A stretch of 64,000 bases of DNA from NCBI RefSeq assembly GCF_901709675.1, contig NC_051100.1, positions 4,774,001-4,838,000 on the forward strand, given 5' to 3'. Under the pieces are notes generated by a model. It was not told the DNA's origin, did not search any database, and saw only the letters and a list, made by a program, of their open reading frames with translations. Origin of the DNA: Syngnathus acus (Eukaryota > Chordata > Actinopteri > Syngnathiformes > Syngnathidae). Each line of letters begins with the position of its first letter. Within the stretch, counting starts at the first letter, position 1. Shown piece by piece: positions 10,514-31,868 of this stretch. The position numbers and the translations under genes were made by a program.

Positions 10514-12977
10514 TGAGCGTTCACAGGCCCAACTTGAAGCACAACAGATGCTGCAAAGTGAAATCATTGCACGCCGGATTATGCAGCAAACCAAATTGTG
10601 CTTGTCAATGTTAACTCTGAAAAAATGAAAAGTGCTGACAGAGGTTAGATTACAGGGAAAGCTTTATTAGTACGCAGATAGTGAATGAGGATTAAGTGAT
10701 GTGAAAACTAGGCTAGAATGTTGCACTCCAGTCCTCTAGTTGGCAGTAGTGCTAATTACAAGGGAATGGAAAAAAACTATTTCAATCAAGTAATTATTTG
10801 CTAAATGTGCTTGGTCACTTCTAAAATTGGCCAGACATCAAGAGGATCAGTAAAAAAAACGTAATCAGCACTTTGAGAATCCCTATTCGTTATTAGTCTT
10901 TGCATGAATGAATTAGCTAATTTGTGGGGTCCTCCAAAACACATATTTTTAAAGATTCAAATATTTTGCAGTTCCATTCCTTGAGTACATTCTATGTATA
11001 TTTCAAATTCAGAAGCCAATGGAAAAAAATTCTAGCTCATTTTTGAATAACACCTGGGGAGAAAAAAACAAAATGGCTGACTTCTTGGAGTTTTCCACAC
11101 ACTGCTTCTTGGGACTTTTTTGTAGGCCTATTCATGATAGACATGTCTACTAAATTCTACAAGAATCACAAATTTCAGTGTGTTTCTGAGCTCAAGATAG
11201 CCCTCAAAATAAAATGAGGTAATTGAAAAAGATTTGAACAGGAACATGTGCTGATGAGGACGAGGACGAGGACGACGAGGAAAGGGAGAGGCTTCCTTCC
11301 TCCGCGTGCAAGGACCACGCGTGACAAACAGGAAGAAGGCTAGAAGATGGGAAAGCGTATAAAACGCTATTATGCAAAGAAAAAGTAGGTCACAGGAGGA
11401 ACGTGAACGCTTTTCATCCTTCCTCATACAATAAAATCGCCTTCAACTTCAACTTGCATTTTCCAAAAACCTTCAAGTGTGAATCAAGTCCACGCTAGCG
11501 TGTACGTGCCAAAAACTGTAACTGAATGACAACAAATCACTTCCCTTTCCTCTTGGTTACATAGATGAAGCGTTTTAAGAATGTCGCAAGATGGTTACGC
11601 AACGGTGCGAGTACATTACCAAACAAGAAAGGAGAAGTTTATTCAGTGTAAGCGCTCCCTGGATACCAAATACTCCCATAAAATTGACAGCGTGTTTAGT
11701 TTTTGATAAGCATGCAGGCTATAAAGAAGCTTATGCAAACACTGCAGGGCTTTCTTTCCTTTGTATGAGTTTCTATTGCCAGGCGTAATTAGAGGCAATC
11801 TAGAATGAAACAAATCACCTATGGAATTCTCAAAGGAGAAATATGCGACAAGCCCCGAGCCCGCCTTACCGTACAATGAAGCCACAGTTTATCTAGCGAC
11901 TCAGGTTGCAAGTCGGTTGATGCTTTTCAAGAGCAGTTGTGAATGGACTAAGCTGTCAGGAAAAAAATGTAAACATCTTAAAAAATTCTATAAAGAAGCC
12001 TAAAATGATATTCATTATTTTCTATTTAATTCAGTGTTTGGTTGCTGACAGGGGCGGAACTATATGGTGGCCCTTACAAATTTTTAGGGGCATCATATCT
12101 ATTTGGCTAATGATCTTTGCTTGTAATAAGACTTTTTTTTACCTTTTCCAGTTTGAAACATTTGCCATCTTGTGGTGGGGCGTGAGGTTAACTAATGACA
12201 ACCCACGTAAGCGCAAGTAAAACATGCATATTCCACACAGAGGAAATCCAGAGCCAGGATTCAAACTCAAAACCTCACAAGTGTGAGGCGTATGTGACCG
12301 ACCGCTCGTCCACAGCGACTTTTAACATCTTTGATTGACACATGAATATTGTGTGATTTATAGGCCAAAGGCCCAGTCGATTCGTGCATATGCAATTGAG
12401 AACTGTCGGTTCAAATCGGTCAATATTTCTACCTGTGTTTTGGCACAGCTGAATACTTGGCTACGTTTCCGGTGAAGGAGCCGCAAGACCTTTGAAAAGA
12501 GTCGGTCAAGTCCAACTGGTTCCTCCATGCAGATGCTACTGTACTGAGATCAGCTTCCACATGGTGCACAAGTGAACCTCTCCGGTCTTGTTTGTGTTCT
12601 TTGATAAGGAGCCAAAGATAATGAATGTGCTGTGTTCGCTTAACAACAAACGTTCAGTCAACACAAGCTTTATTAAACACGGTTCATGACAAAAAGGAAG
12701 AGCCGATTTTTTTTTTTGTAAACAATTCCACGGGCGTCCACGCAAGCGGTGTCACATTGAACTAAACAAATGACGTAAGGGCCGAGTTTAAACTTCATTT
12801 TGACGCATTTAAGCGATCTTAAAAGTTGTGCATGGGTGAAAATTGTAACCAAAAACTTGCATAAGTTCAAAAACGACAACAAAAGAGAAGTCACTGACTT
12901 ACTGGGGGTAAGGGGGGGAAAAGGGAACACTCACCACTCGCTGTGTGAGACACGGCAGACACAGCGGTCTGGCCCAT
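5304..12977 (-). CDS. phactr2: Phosphatase and actin regulator 2 (13 coding exons, short form)
   Basis: Exons in coding order: 12977-12935, 9681-9496, 9422-9348, 9234-9094, 8775-8500, 8287-7771, 7691-7516, 7436-7280, 7178-7123, 6772-6711, 6484-6347, 5941-5865, 5319-5304. Together they give 1920 nt, 639 residues, with phases agreeing throughout. The protein starts [15 protein letters not shown], followed by a basic [10 protein letters not shown] segment. RPEL motif 1 is near residues 80-100 ([16 protein letters not shown]). A long low-complexity, acidic middle follows, then three RPEL motifs near 480-590 ([48 protein letters not shown]). The C-terminus has ILRF, YVEV and KPWTRL and ends FTRFHRP. 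In this family RPEL motifs bind G-actin and the C-terminus binds PP1. The start and C-terminus fit PHACTR2 better than PHACTR1, 3 or 4, and the sf3b5 neighbour supports this. Confidence 0.93.
6197..6209 (+). promoter_or_regulatory. CTCF-like motif in a phactr2 intron
   Basis: GCAGCAGAGGGCA resembles the CTCF core CCASYAGRKGGC with one early mismatch. It lies in the intron between 5941 and 6347. Motif only. Confidence 0.3.
6519..6670 (+). repeat. tRNA-derived SINE
   Basis: A polymerase III A-box-like stretch (TAGTGGTAGAGTGTCC) is followed about 35 bases later by a B-box (GGTTCAAACCC). A tail unrelated to tRNA follows (…ATAAAAATGGGACCCATTTC…). This head-and-tail layout is that of a teleost tRNA-derived SINE, not a functional tRNA gene, because the region does not close into an acceptor stem. 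It lies in phactr2, in the intron between the exons at 6347-6484 and 6711-6772, on the strand opposite to the gene. Confidence 0.75.
7070..7082 (-). promoter_or_regulatory. CTCF-like motif in a phactr2 intron
   Basis: The minus strand reads CCACAAGGGGGCA, close to the strong CTCF core. It lies about 40 bases beyond the donor of the third RPEL exon (7123-7178), so it is intronic. Motif evidence only. Confidence 0.35.
9314..9327 (+). promoter_or_regulatory. CTCF-like motif in a phactr2 intron
   Basis: CCTGTAGGTGGCGC matches the CTCF core with one mismatch. It sits in the small intron between the exons at 9094-9234 and 9348-9422. Motif only. Confidence 0.35.
10431..10510. repeat. (TG)n microsatellite
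   Basis: This is a nearly uninterrupted TG run of about 40 copies. On the opposite strand it yields His-Thr and Thr-His repeat open frames that are artefacts. Such alternating purine-pyrimidine tracts can adopt Z-DNA and are usually highly polymorphic. Confidence 0.97.
12185..12315 (-). repeat. Degenerate tRNA-type SINE, reverse orientation
   Basis: Read on the minus strand, a tRNA-like head (GTGGACGAGCGGTCGGTCAC, then a B-box-like GAGTTTGAATCCTGG) leads into CTGTGTGGAATATGCATG. That tail is a degraded version of a module shared by many vertebrate SINEs (CTGTGTGGAGTTTGCATG). The copy is old, to judge from its divergence. Confidence 0.55.
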
Positions 12978-13210
12978 GTTCGGCTTCACCGGCGGAGCTC
13001 CGGTGGAGGAGGGTGCCCTCCTCAATCCTTAACCCGCGATCTTCGCTCCCTATCGCAGAGTAAATCCTGTGCGCGGTCGCCTTGAGAATTCATGTCGCTA
13101 GCCTGGAGAAAACTCTTTTTTTTTTTAGCTCGACTGACGGCACTGAATTGCTGCTCGCTCGTAACTTCCCCTCCCGCCCATGTCCTGCTCTCCTCCTCTC
13201 TTATGGTGGA
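12978..13210 (-). promoter_or_regulatory. phactr2: Probable proximal promoter of short-form phactr2
   Basis: The sequence upstream of the MGQT start (on the minus strand) is richer in GC and CpG than its surroundings. It contains GGCGGAGCTCCGGTGGAGG near 12992-13010 and a second GC-rich patch near 13140-13200. I take this as the 5' UTR and promoter of the short transcript; no TATA box or start site could be fixed. Confidence 0.35.
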
Positions 13211-16200
13211 TGCTTCTCATTCCTCCATGCAGATTAGAGTCGCTGTTGGGGCCCAAAGGTGAAGGCTGACACCTTTAGGCACCATCATTTGACAGTGGGC
13301 ACAGCATATTTTGTGGGGTAGCTTGATTAAGTGTTTTTAAAAATATATAGTGACTTAGAAAGTAAGGCACACCATGTAAAAAAAAAATAATCGTGTGACC
13401 AATATAACTCAACTGAAATCAGTTCAATATTTGGGGTAGAAACGATAATCTATCTGGAGATTGTTTTCAGAATCAACCAATCACATTCAACCTCATGTGG
13501 CAACCCAAGATGGCCACCGGTGGCCTCAATTCTCACTACAGTGAGTAGCATTGTTAGTCCGTCATACGTAAGTCCCATAATAAAGACCCTCTGATCCTCA
13601 GGTAAAGTTCAGCTGTTCTAGGAGGTGAAGGACTTAGTGACCTAATGGTTGGAACAAGATGGGGGCATTTCAATAGAGACAATGATTTAATATGAGCAAC
13701 TTGAGTTATATTGAATTTGTACGTCAAAGACACCATCGTACAGTAAATCACACTTGTTTGTTTTCTCTCATAAAGGCTTTTACTGACGAACTGAAAGAGG
13801 AACAGCCAAACTCGTGACCTAAATGTCCCCATATCGGGATTTCTGGTGTTCTAACAGTTCCACTTACACATTCTATTTGCTTTCAAAGCGAATATTCAAC
13901 GTGGAGATGGTTATTTTCATCTTTGATGGTCTTTTTTTTTTTTTTTAATAGTCATAGCACAAGTCAATGCTTTATAGAAGCTGCGTGACCTCAGGGTGGC
14001 TAGCGTGGCTGATCACACGCTCCTGCTTCCATCTGATAAAAAGCAAATAAACAGGAGCGTCGCCTGTGTGCGCGCTTGCGCGTGCACGTGAGTGTTCCGC
14101 CTTCACTGTTGACAGGGTGTGAGCTGAGACCTTGCAGAGAGCACAACCACGCTCCAACTTGCTTTTAGCTAAGACCAATGGTGCCATCTAGTGCTAAGAA
14201 ACATTGCAAGTATAAAGAATTTGCCCTGAAGCTGTTTATGTCAAAATATCATATAATTCAATAATACAAACACACAAAAAAAAACTATTTGCAGCAAGCC
14301 AAACATTTTGTTTAACAACACGTTTAGATGTAAATACTATGAAATAAAAGCTGCAATTCTGAACTTTTATCTCATCTTTGGATCTCAAACTCAAATCTTC
14401 AGTACACACATAAAAAAAAAACAGGTTGACAGTTTGGCATCAAATCAATTGTGGTCAAGAGGACATGTCTTCCGATAAAAAGCACGGCAAGGTGACATTT
14501 TTAGGGACCGCGTCGTGTTTTTAAATAACAGCTCTCACCCGAGGGATCCTGACCTTCTTATTGACCGGAGGAGGAAAGGGCTGAGGGGAAAAAGGCAGTC
14601 ATCAAATATTTAAACGGTGGCCTCAGCGGAACAAGGGGCTAATAATTGTTTAAGTGCTACTTTTCAGAGCCTCCGACCCCGCCCCTTCCACCTTGACTTA
14701 TTTATTAAACTTGCACGGCACAATCTAATGCGTTCAAATAACGAGTATCCACTGTTTCCTTGCAACATGATGATTTTGGCTATCTTTTAAAGTCTAACCT
14801 GCTGTGTTTTGGCAGTATTACAGGACTGGTTACTGTCATGTCTCTCGCTCTTCCCATCCGCTCGGGCCTGCAACCCGATCTCCTGTTTGTTGTATACTGT
14901 TTGGCATGAGCCATAATGCTAAAATGTTGCCTGTATTAAATCAATAGCTGACATCCTGCCAGACGGGCAGTCGGAGAGCCGGAGCGAAGGGCCGACGATA
15001 GAGAACGAGACGGCGACAGAGCGTGGCTGAGCGCCGTTTGGTAACCGGCGCTGAATAAAGGCCTTCGCTTTGCGTGGTCAGGAAAGTTCCAGGACTTGAG
15101 CTGTTTTTCTTGACCAGGAACTGTCAGATGCTCAGGGCACTGTCACAATGACGCAACCATGAGCGGTGTGATTTCTTTTGTTTTTCTTGGTCCTGGAACT
15201 TTCCTGACACACTTTGTATGAGATTTCTTCCATCAACACTGAAAATACGGTTTTACGCTAAAACGTATTTTTTTAAACGAATCAAACTGATCCGTTCGTC
15301 ACATCCAGAGAACGGCAAGCCGGATATTTCCTTTATGCAGAGGCAAAATGAAAGTAAACAACAGGTATGTTGCTTTAAGCACAATAAATAAAGTTGACAG
15401 GTGCAAAGTCCTGACTTGACCGGTTGAACCGAACCTTAGTTACTTATGTAACGCTGGAATGTCGCTTCTCACGCGTCCCGTAAAACAGACAACATGAATC
15501 ATGCGTGAGATGAGAATAAAAGAACGCTTAAACAAAGCCTTTTGATTCTTTAAAGGTCCCCAACAATCACCGTGGGTGGAAGGAGGTGGGCGTGAGAAAC
15601 AAAACAACGGCCAAACATATTTTCGCACGTGGCCCCATTAAACAAGCGACACATTTTCACATCATGAAATCTACTAAAGACACATGAACACAATTTAGAA
15701 TGATTTGTTTTTCCTCTTCTGGTAAACAAACAACTAACAAGAGTGTCTAAATGAAATCACATTACCTTATGCCTGCCTTCTAAAGCCACAAAAACAACCA
15801 CAGAGGACTTGCTTGTGTTATTCTAACACACACACACACACACAATATGCCCACTAGCAACACCCACCTGAAATGAATGACCGCTCTTAAAAGTGACTAA
15901 AAATCCAGCGCAACATTTCAACTCAACGAGGACACCAAAAAGCCTGCTTAAGTGAATGTAGACTTCAGCCTCCGTTAATGTTATATCTTACAAATATTGC
16001 AGAATTACGGCACATGCCATAACATTGTTAAATTGGAAAATGAATAGAATTATGTTTAAGAGGATAATAGTGATAATTTGTGTAAAAGAAAATAATAACA
16101 AACGCTTCTGGTGGACAGAAACTCACCATCATGTTCCATGACTTGACCCAAGGAATATTATCAGCAGTATGAGTTGATCCTCGCCTCTTCCCGACATATC

Positions 16201-17674
16201 GCCCTCCTCCTCCATCCCTCCCTCCCTCCCTCCTTGCTCCTCCCACCTGCCTCCCTCTAGTAAGGAGCATTAAAACTTAATGTTCCTTTCCATCTCAGGT
16301 CCTCATTCTCCCGTCGGCTTCCCCAGAGTCGAGCTCCCTATCGCGCGGAAATCCCACCGTGACGAAAAAAAACATGCAAATGGGGAGGTAACAACAGAAA
16401 AAAAGGAGCGTGTTTGCCATTTATGATTTATGGCCGCTTGTAATCAGTGCAGGTACACAGATCAGAGTCACGGCAAAAGGTAGGGCTTCTATCCAGTGCA
16501 ATTACATTGATTGTTGCGTAATGAACATACACACATGGAGATTACGCAAACAGGTGCATCCTTAACTGGTAGCACCAGTGTTCCGTGACAAAAGCGGAAA
16601 TTGTCATCAGCCTTTTGTTCCTGAAGACTATTGAATGCAAACTATGTAATCCTGCATTTTATGCCTACACAAAGCAATTGGTTGATGTTTACAATGTATA
16701 ATTTGGGATTTATAATGTGCGATAACGTTGATAGTTTGGATTTGACACAAACACTGCACACTTTTTTGTCTTATTTTATTTTGTCAGGCAGTGTGGGGGC
16801 AAGGTCTGCTCTGTGCACAATGAAAAAGGAGCACATCTAACAAGTGCTTATTGTCGACTCAAACGCTGTCTAATCTGGGTTATTTCGAGGAGCGAGTCGA
16901 CACGCCCCTCCCTCTTCCATTTTTTCCTCCTCCTCCTCCTCCTCCTTAATCACATTGTACTTGCATCTAATTTGGCCACTCTCTTCTTTTTTTATTTGCC
17001 ATTTCAAGTCATATTTCACACTTTTAACCCATTTTTAGATTTCTCTCCTGCTCTCTGCCCGTATAATTAGAGGAACGTAATAGAGTGTCCATTTGGAGGA
17101 CAGCCCGCTCATCATTCCTTCTGGACTATTTGTGGAAACAACTTCCCTAATGATGATGCACAAGGCTTTTCATATTGTTGTACACACATAAACAATAGAG
17201 GAGAAGCTTCAAAGTAGGACGCTGGTTGACTTCCGAGTCTAAATGACCCCAAAATGAATAACAAGAAATAATTCTATTCGAAAAGACATCCTATAAATGT
17301 GACTTGGGCATAGATAATGGTTGTATTTCGCAATGCCTCGTGGGCGAAATGCTAAAGAAGACTGGTAGGAAACACTTGTAAGGACAGCAGCACTTGTGGT
17401 TGCAGAAGTGAAACAGGGTGACATTTAAGCGAGACAAGCAAACGTGCAAAATCAACACTGTGTAAAATAGTGAAGCGTTTCATCAGTTAAGGTCAGATGT
17501 AATTCAGCAATGAAAACAAAATCCCACAAAACAAATCAATCATTAGAATGATCAAGAAACAAAAGTCGTATTTAAGGAACAATTATAGCAAGGTCCATTT
17601 CGATAAGACCGACGTCACACCTGATGTCAGCACGACACATGATCAACAAAACAGAGGTGTGTGTGTCTTCCTAC
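13211..17674. other. Non-coding interval between the two phactr2 first exons
   Basis: No coding exon was found. The interval holds a perfect 17-bp inverted repeat (arms 15078-15094 and 15191-15207), a CA run (15827-15843) and a CCT-rich tract near 16200-16240. Two TTGCGTAA sites in opposite orientation lie at 16514-16521 and 16542-16549. If the long phactr2 form exists, this is intron; otherwise it is 5' flank. Confidence 0.45.
15078..15207. repeat. Perfect 17-bp inverted repeat, arms 96 bases apart
   Basis: The left arm TCAGGAAAGTTCCAGGA (15078-15094) is the exact reverse complement of the right arm TCCTGGAACTTTCCTGA (15191-15207). The intervening sequence contains CAGGAACTGTCAGATGCTCA, which recurs at about 32671-32690. 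The arms could belong to a small MITE or act as a cruciform; no target-site duplication was recognised. Confidence 0.7.
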
Positions 17675-17816
17675 CTGTGCGACCTCCTCTGAGCCGCCAC
17701 AGGATTCTGGCGGTGAAGCCCGAAGTATCGCTGTGGGATCGGAACCTGGGCTGGGGTTGCACAGTAGTGAAGGCCTTCAGCTCCGTAAGAGTGTCCTCCT
17801 CCTCTTCCTCCTCCAT
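17675..17816 (-). CDS. phactr2: Alternative N-terminal coding exon of phactr2 (long form)
   Basis: On the minus strand an ATG in strong Kozak context (GCCGCCATGG) opens 47 codons plus one base and ends at a donor (ACA-G|GTAGG). The exon starts with an acidic run (MEEEEEEDTLTELKAF) and contains RFRSHSDTSGFTARI. That part resembles the RxRSKSDTPY segment found ahead of the [10 protein letters not shown] motif in other PHACTR proteins. Its phase (1) matches the VDGLEK exon at 9496-9681, so it can replace the MGQT exon and give a product of about 672 residues. A TTCCAG acceptor-like site just before the ATG suggests a further upstream non-coding exon. The call rests on phase and motif similarity. 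Confidence 0.6.
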
Positions 17817-18059
17817 GGCGGCCTGGAACCCGCAATAAAGTAAATGAATAAATGAAGTCTCAGAAAGAGACCAGGTTGATCAAACAGGAAGGCTAGAGCG
17901 CCCACAGCTTCCTTTCCTGCTCGGCTTGTTCAAACTTGACTGTGTGAGTTTGTCCACGTGTGTGAGCGTGTGTGTATGTGTGCGTATCTCCCTGTGTTTG
18001 TCGACGCCCTCGCAAGCATGCAGGTTGCCTTGAAATGTGGCCTCAGAGTGGCAACCTGT

Positions 18060-18540
18060 TAGCATGATGGCTAACGTCATTTTTAATTTACTGTCACAAA
18101 ATTAATTGAATAAATACTATTGTGGTTGCTATCCTTGCCAGGGCCTACTACTGTCTCCTAATACGAGCTTTTGTAAAGTGCTAGAGTCAAGTTTTCTTGT
18201 TTCGGTTAGATTTCATTTGTTAGATGGAAAACATTGTAGAAATATATTTTAGGTGTTGGGGGGGTGGAAGGGATTAAGTCAACAGGAGTTGACTGCCCGT
18301 CAAAAAATTATGGGTCAATATATAATGTGACCGCCAGATGTCACTAAATCGACACGCTAAAGGAGTCTGCCGAGTCTAACAAGAGTTTATTATTAATGCT
18401 AACACCTCTCACTCTGAGAAGGTAACAAAATAGAAATAACGCGACGGTTCGCGAAAAATTTTGTATTTTACATACGAACAAATCTAAGAGCGATATCTCC
18501 TTGTTCTAATCATTTTCCTCGCGTTATCGTTCCCAGAAGC
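18060..18540. other. Intergenic or intronic stretch with no feature recognised
   Basis: This is AT-rich sequence without repeats or open frames of note, lying between the long-form phactr2 exon and the CpG-rich plekha1 5' region. Confidence 0.4.
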
Positions 18541-18735
18541 CCGTGCTTTCAAGCGTTAAACTCAGCGTTGCCCATCGTACTTATTTACGATCTGCGGCGC
18601 TCCTCCGCGTTGAGTGCCGCCTGCGGTGCTCGGGTTCCTCCTCCGTGTTGCTTGCTGGATGGGAGATGGGCTGAGGCGGAGAAGGGCGACCCCCAGCAAC
18701 AGCCAGTCGGCAACAGAGGCCACACACTGCGGCTA

Positions 18736-29389
<10,654 letters not shown>

Positions 29390-30500
29390 GCAGGATTTTC
29401 CAAACGGCTGACCCAACAAGGAAGCTTTTCTGTGGAGACGAGGTGGCCGTCGCTGAACTTTTAAGCTCCTCCCTTTCCGGTGCTGTCCGTGCTCACACAC
29501 ACACACATGCACACACACACACACTCAAATGTTGGGTAATCCTCTGAACTTGTGTGCCAAAGATGACCCAGTCTTCACCCGCAGTCAATCTGCTCATCTC
29601 TTTACTGTGGCATATTTATTTGGCAAGCTAAATGAATTATGGAGTCTTTTCACGGTGATGTCAGACCACTTTAGCTCAGTCTTTTCCTGAACTTACCTTC
29701 ATACCTAAGATTTCTTTTCTTTCACTTAATCACACAAAAAACGGACTGTTTGTCTAGTATGTTTTTTAATAATGGGGAGGGGGCTATTCAACCTACAATT
29801 TTTTTAATCTGGCCTACCAAGCTATAATATTTATTAAACAATTATCTTATTGATTAACTTATACATGTTATTTTTTAAATCATTTATGAAATGTCATAAT
29901 TGATTAGTTATTAATTGTAAATAAAAACAAGTAAAATAACTAATCATTTTAATTTTATGTCTCTCATGGGGGAAAAAAAAAAAAAGGTTCCAAAGTGGTC
30001 CGGCGTCATTGTCAAAAGAGGTCTTGGTATCTTTAAGGTTTTGGAGACTGCATTTAGCTTCACACGGACGTGCCGCTTTGACCACTAAGTGCCAAGAATA
30101 AAAGGGAGCATTTAGGGATCACAAAAAAACAAGAGGACTCAACCTGTCTCTCTAATGGACTGAGGATGAATAAGCTGTGTGGTTCGTACACTCTCTTAAC
30201 ACTGGATTGAACCCAGGTTTCGTTTTACCAGTGTCACTCTTAAGCTCGCTGTTTTGATTTGTTAAGCAGAGATCCCGGACTGTTTTTGGGACTACCTGCA
30301 ACTCTGCCTAATTGTATAATTGCTTAAGTCATTTTTGGGCGTTTGTCAGAAAATAAGGAAGTAAAAATGGTGATAGATTACCATAACCTGCATCACTACA
30401 CATGCGTTGAGAAAAGAAACAAAAAAATCTGATTTTTTTTTGTGTGCGAACATTGTATAGATAGTGGTGTTACAATAAAATGAAAATGACTTAAGCTATT
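29390..30500 (+). other. plekha1: plekha1 3' UTR and flank
   Basis: This is a non-coding AT-rich tail with a short CA repeat (29494-29524) and A/T runs, bounded by the two candidate poly(A) signals. No other gene is recognisable. Confidence 0.45.
29920..29925 (+). terminator. plekha1: Candidate plekha1 poly(A) signal AATAAA
   Basis: AATAAA lies about 530 bases after the stop codon in AT-rich 3' UTR sequence. A second AATAAA at 30474-30479 could end a longer form. Which is used cannot be told from sequence. Confidence 0.4.
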
Positions 30501-30601
30501 AAGATATTAGGTTAACAATATTAATAAGTGTGTGTTGACGCTAAACGCGTGTGTTTGTGTGTGCTGCAGCAGCCATATTTGATTTTCTGAACTGTTTAAA
30601 G

Positions 30602-31868
30602 CAGGGGTCCCCAAACTTTTTCCAATGAGGGCCACATAACTTTTCCCTTCTCTGATGGGGGGCCGGGGTCAGTTTCGAACAGAAAAAGTGTGACAATCAC
30701 AGGTGTCCCTAAATGTAAATATTTAGTGTTTTCCAGAAAACATACTGACACTCCAGCGCACCACACATATCCAAATATTAATAACCCTTTCTGAGATCAA
30801 ATAGCCCTCTCTGGGTTCTTCACAGAATAAAATAACGTGGAAAATATATAGGCCAATAACACTATTTATGAACTCGATAAAGAATCAAATAACCCTCAGT
30901 GGGTTCTTAACAGAAAGAAAGTTATGCTGTGCCGTGCACAATCCTAGGTAAAAGTTCAACTTCGCTTGAGACCCCATTCTTCCATCTCCCGGCTCATGCG
31001 TCCTATTAAACCCCGAGACGCGCCCACCATACTTGGGGCCCCGACAGTCGCGACGCTGGCAACCTTTGCCCAGTCCAGATCCAACTGTTGCATGGTTTTA
31101 CAGACTTTGTCGAAAATATCCTCCCCAGTCGTAGTGCCTTTCAGGCTTTGTAGGGATGCCAGCACCTCGCACTTCTCAAAGTTTGCGGTAACTCCACGAA
31201 TAAAAATAAGAAGCTCCGCGGTGTCAAGTCAAGTTTATTTGTATAGCCCTAAATCACAAGCAGTCTCAAAGGGCTTCACATAGACAAACAATTGACAATT
31301 ATTCTCAAAGCATCCCCTGATCTTAAGCTCCCAAAAGGGCAAGGAAAAACTCAAAAAAACCCTACCAGGGGAAAAATGAGAAACCTTGAGAAGGGACCAC
31401 AGATGGAAGGATCCCCCTTTCAGGATCCCCCTTTCAGGACTTTTCTGCTCGCATTTGGCCTTGCAAGCTGGCGTACTTGTCTTTGTGACGGGATTCATAA
31501 TGTCGGCGCAGGTTGTATTCCTTGAATACCGCCACCATCTCTTGACAGACGAGACAAGCAGTCTTTTCTTTGAATTGAACAAAATAAAAAAAGTGTCCAC
31601 TGCGGGTTAAATACCCTGCGTTCGGAATCAATTTTTCTCTTACCCAACCTTTTTGCCATTATTCCGTTCTTTCACGTTCTATGACTGGGGTATGGGTGGC
31701 CATAAGGGTAAAAACGTGCTGGGGCATTTTTTTTCCCGTCTCTGGTATTGTTCAGGGGGTCTGGTATTGTTTAGCATTTTTTTCCGTCTCTGGTATTGTT
31801 CAGGGGGCCGGGTCTAATGCGGAAGGGGGGCCGTGTACGGCCCGCGGCCCGTAGTTTGGGGACCACTG
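30602..31868 (-). mobile_element. Degenerate hAT-family DNA transposon with 8-bp target duplication
   Basis: The element starts CAGGGGTCCCCAAAC and ends with the inverted copy GTTTGGGGACCACTG. It is flanked on both sides by GTTTAAAG (30594-30601 and 31869-31876), an 8-bp duplication as made by hAT transposases. Minus-strand remnants show a BED-type zinc finger (CLVCQEMVAVFKEYNLRRHY, near 31480-31570). A later transposase segment reads VATVGAPSMVGASRGLIGRM (near 31000-31070). Both resemble hAT proteins related to GTF2IRD2 and ZBED genes. The 1267-bp copy is internally deleted and cannot encode a full transposase. Another repeat is nested inside it. Confidence 0.88.
31221..31430 (+). repeat. 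Dispersed repeat nested in the hAT element
   Basis: The segment begins GTCAAGTCAAGTTTATTTGT and contains CAGTCTCAAAGGGCTTCACA. This is a signature I associate with an abundant fish repeat. It interrupts the minus-strand transposase remnant between the BED finger and the downstream piece, so it inserted after the hAT copy. Boundaries are approximate. Confidence 0.55.

Larger units (their letters stand above)
9682..12934 (-). other. phactr2: phactr2 intron 1 (short form)
   Basis: This 3.25-kb intron separates the short-form first coding exon from the exon beginning VDGLEK. It holds a long TG microsatellite (10431-10510), a GACGAG-type purine run near 11256-11280 and a reverse-oriented SINE fragment (about 12185-12315). 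I see no extra exon with a conserved PHACTR peptide. Confidence 0.6.

Noticed and set aside
10291-10628. Long His-Thr, Thr-His, Cys-Val repeat open frames on both strands
   Set aside because: They are translations of the TG microsatellite and have no flanking coding sequence.
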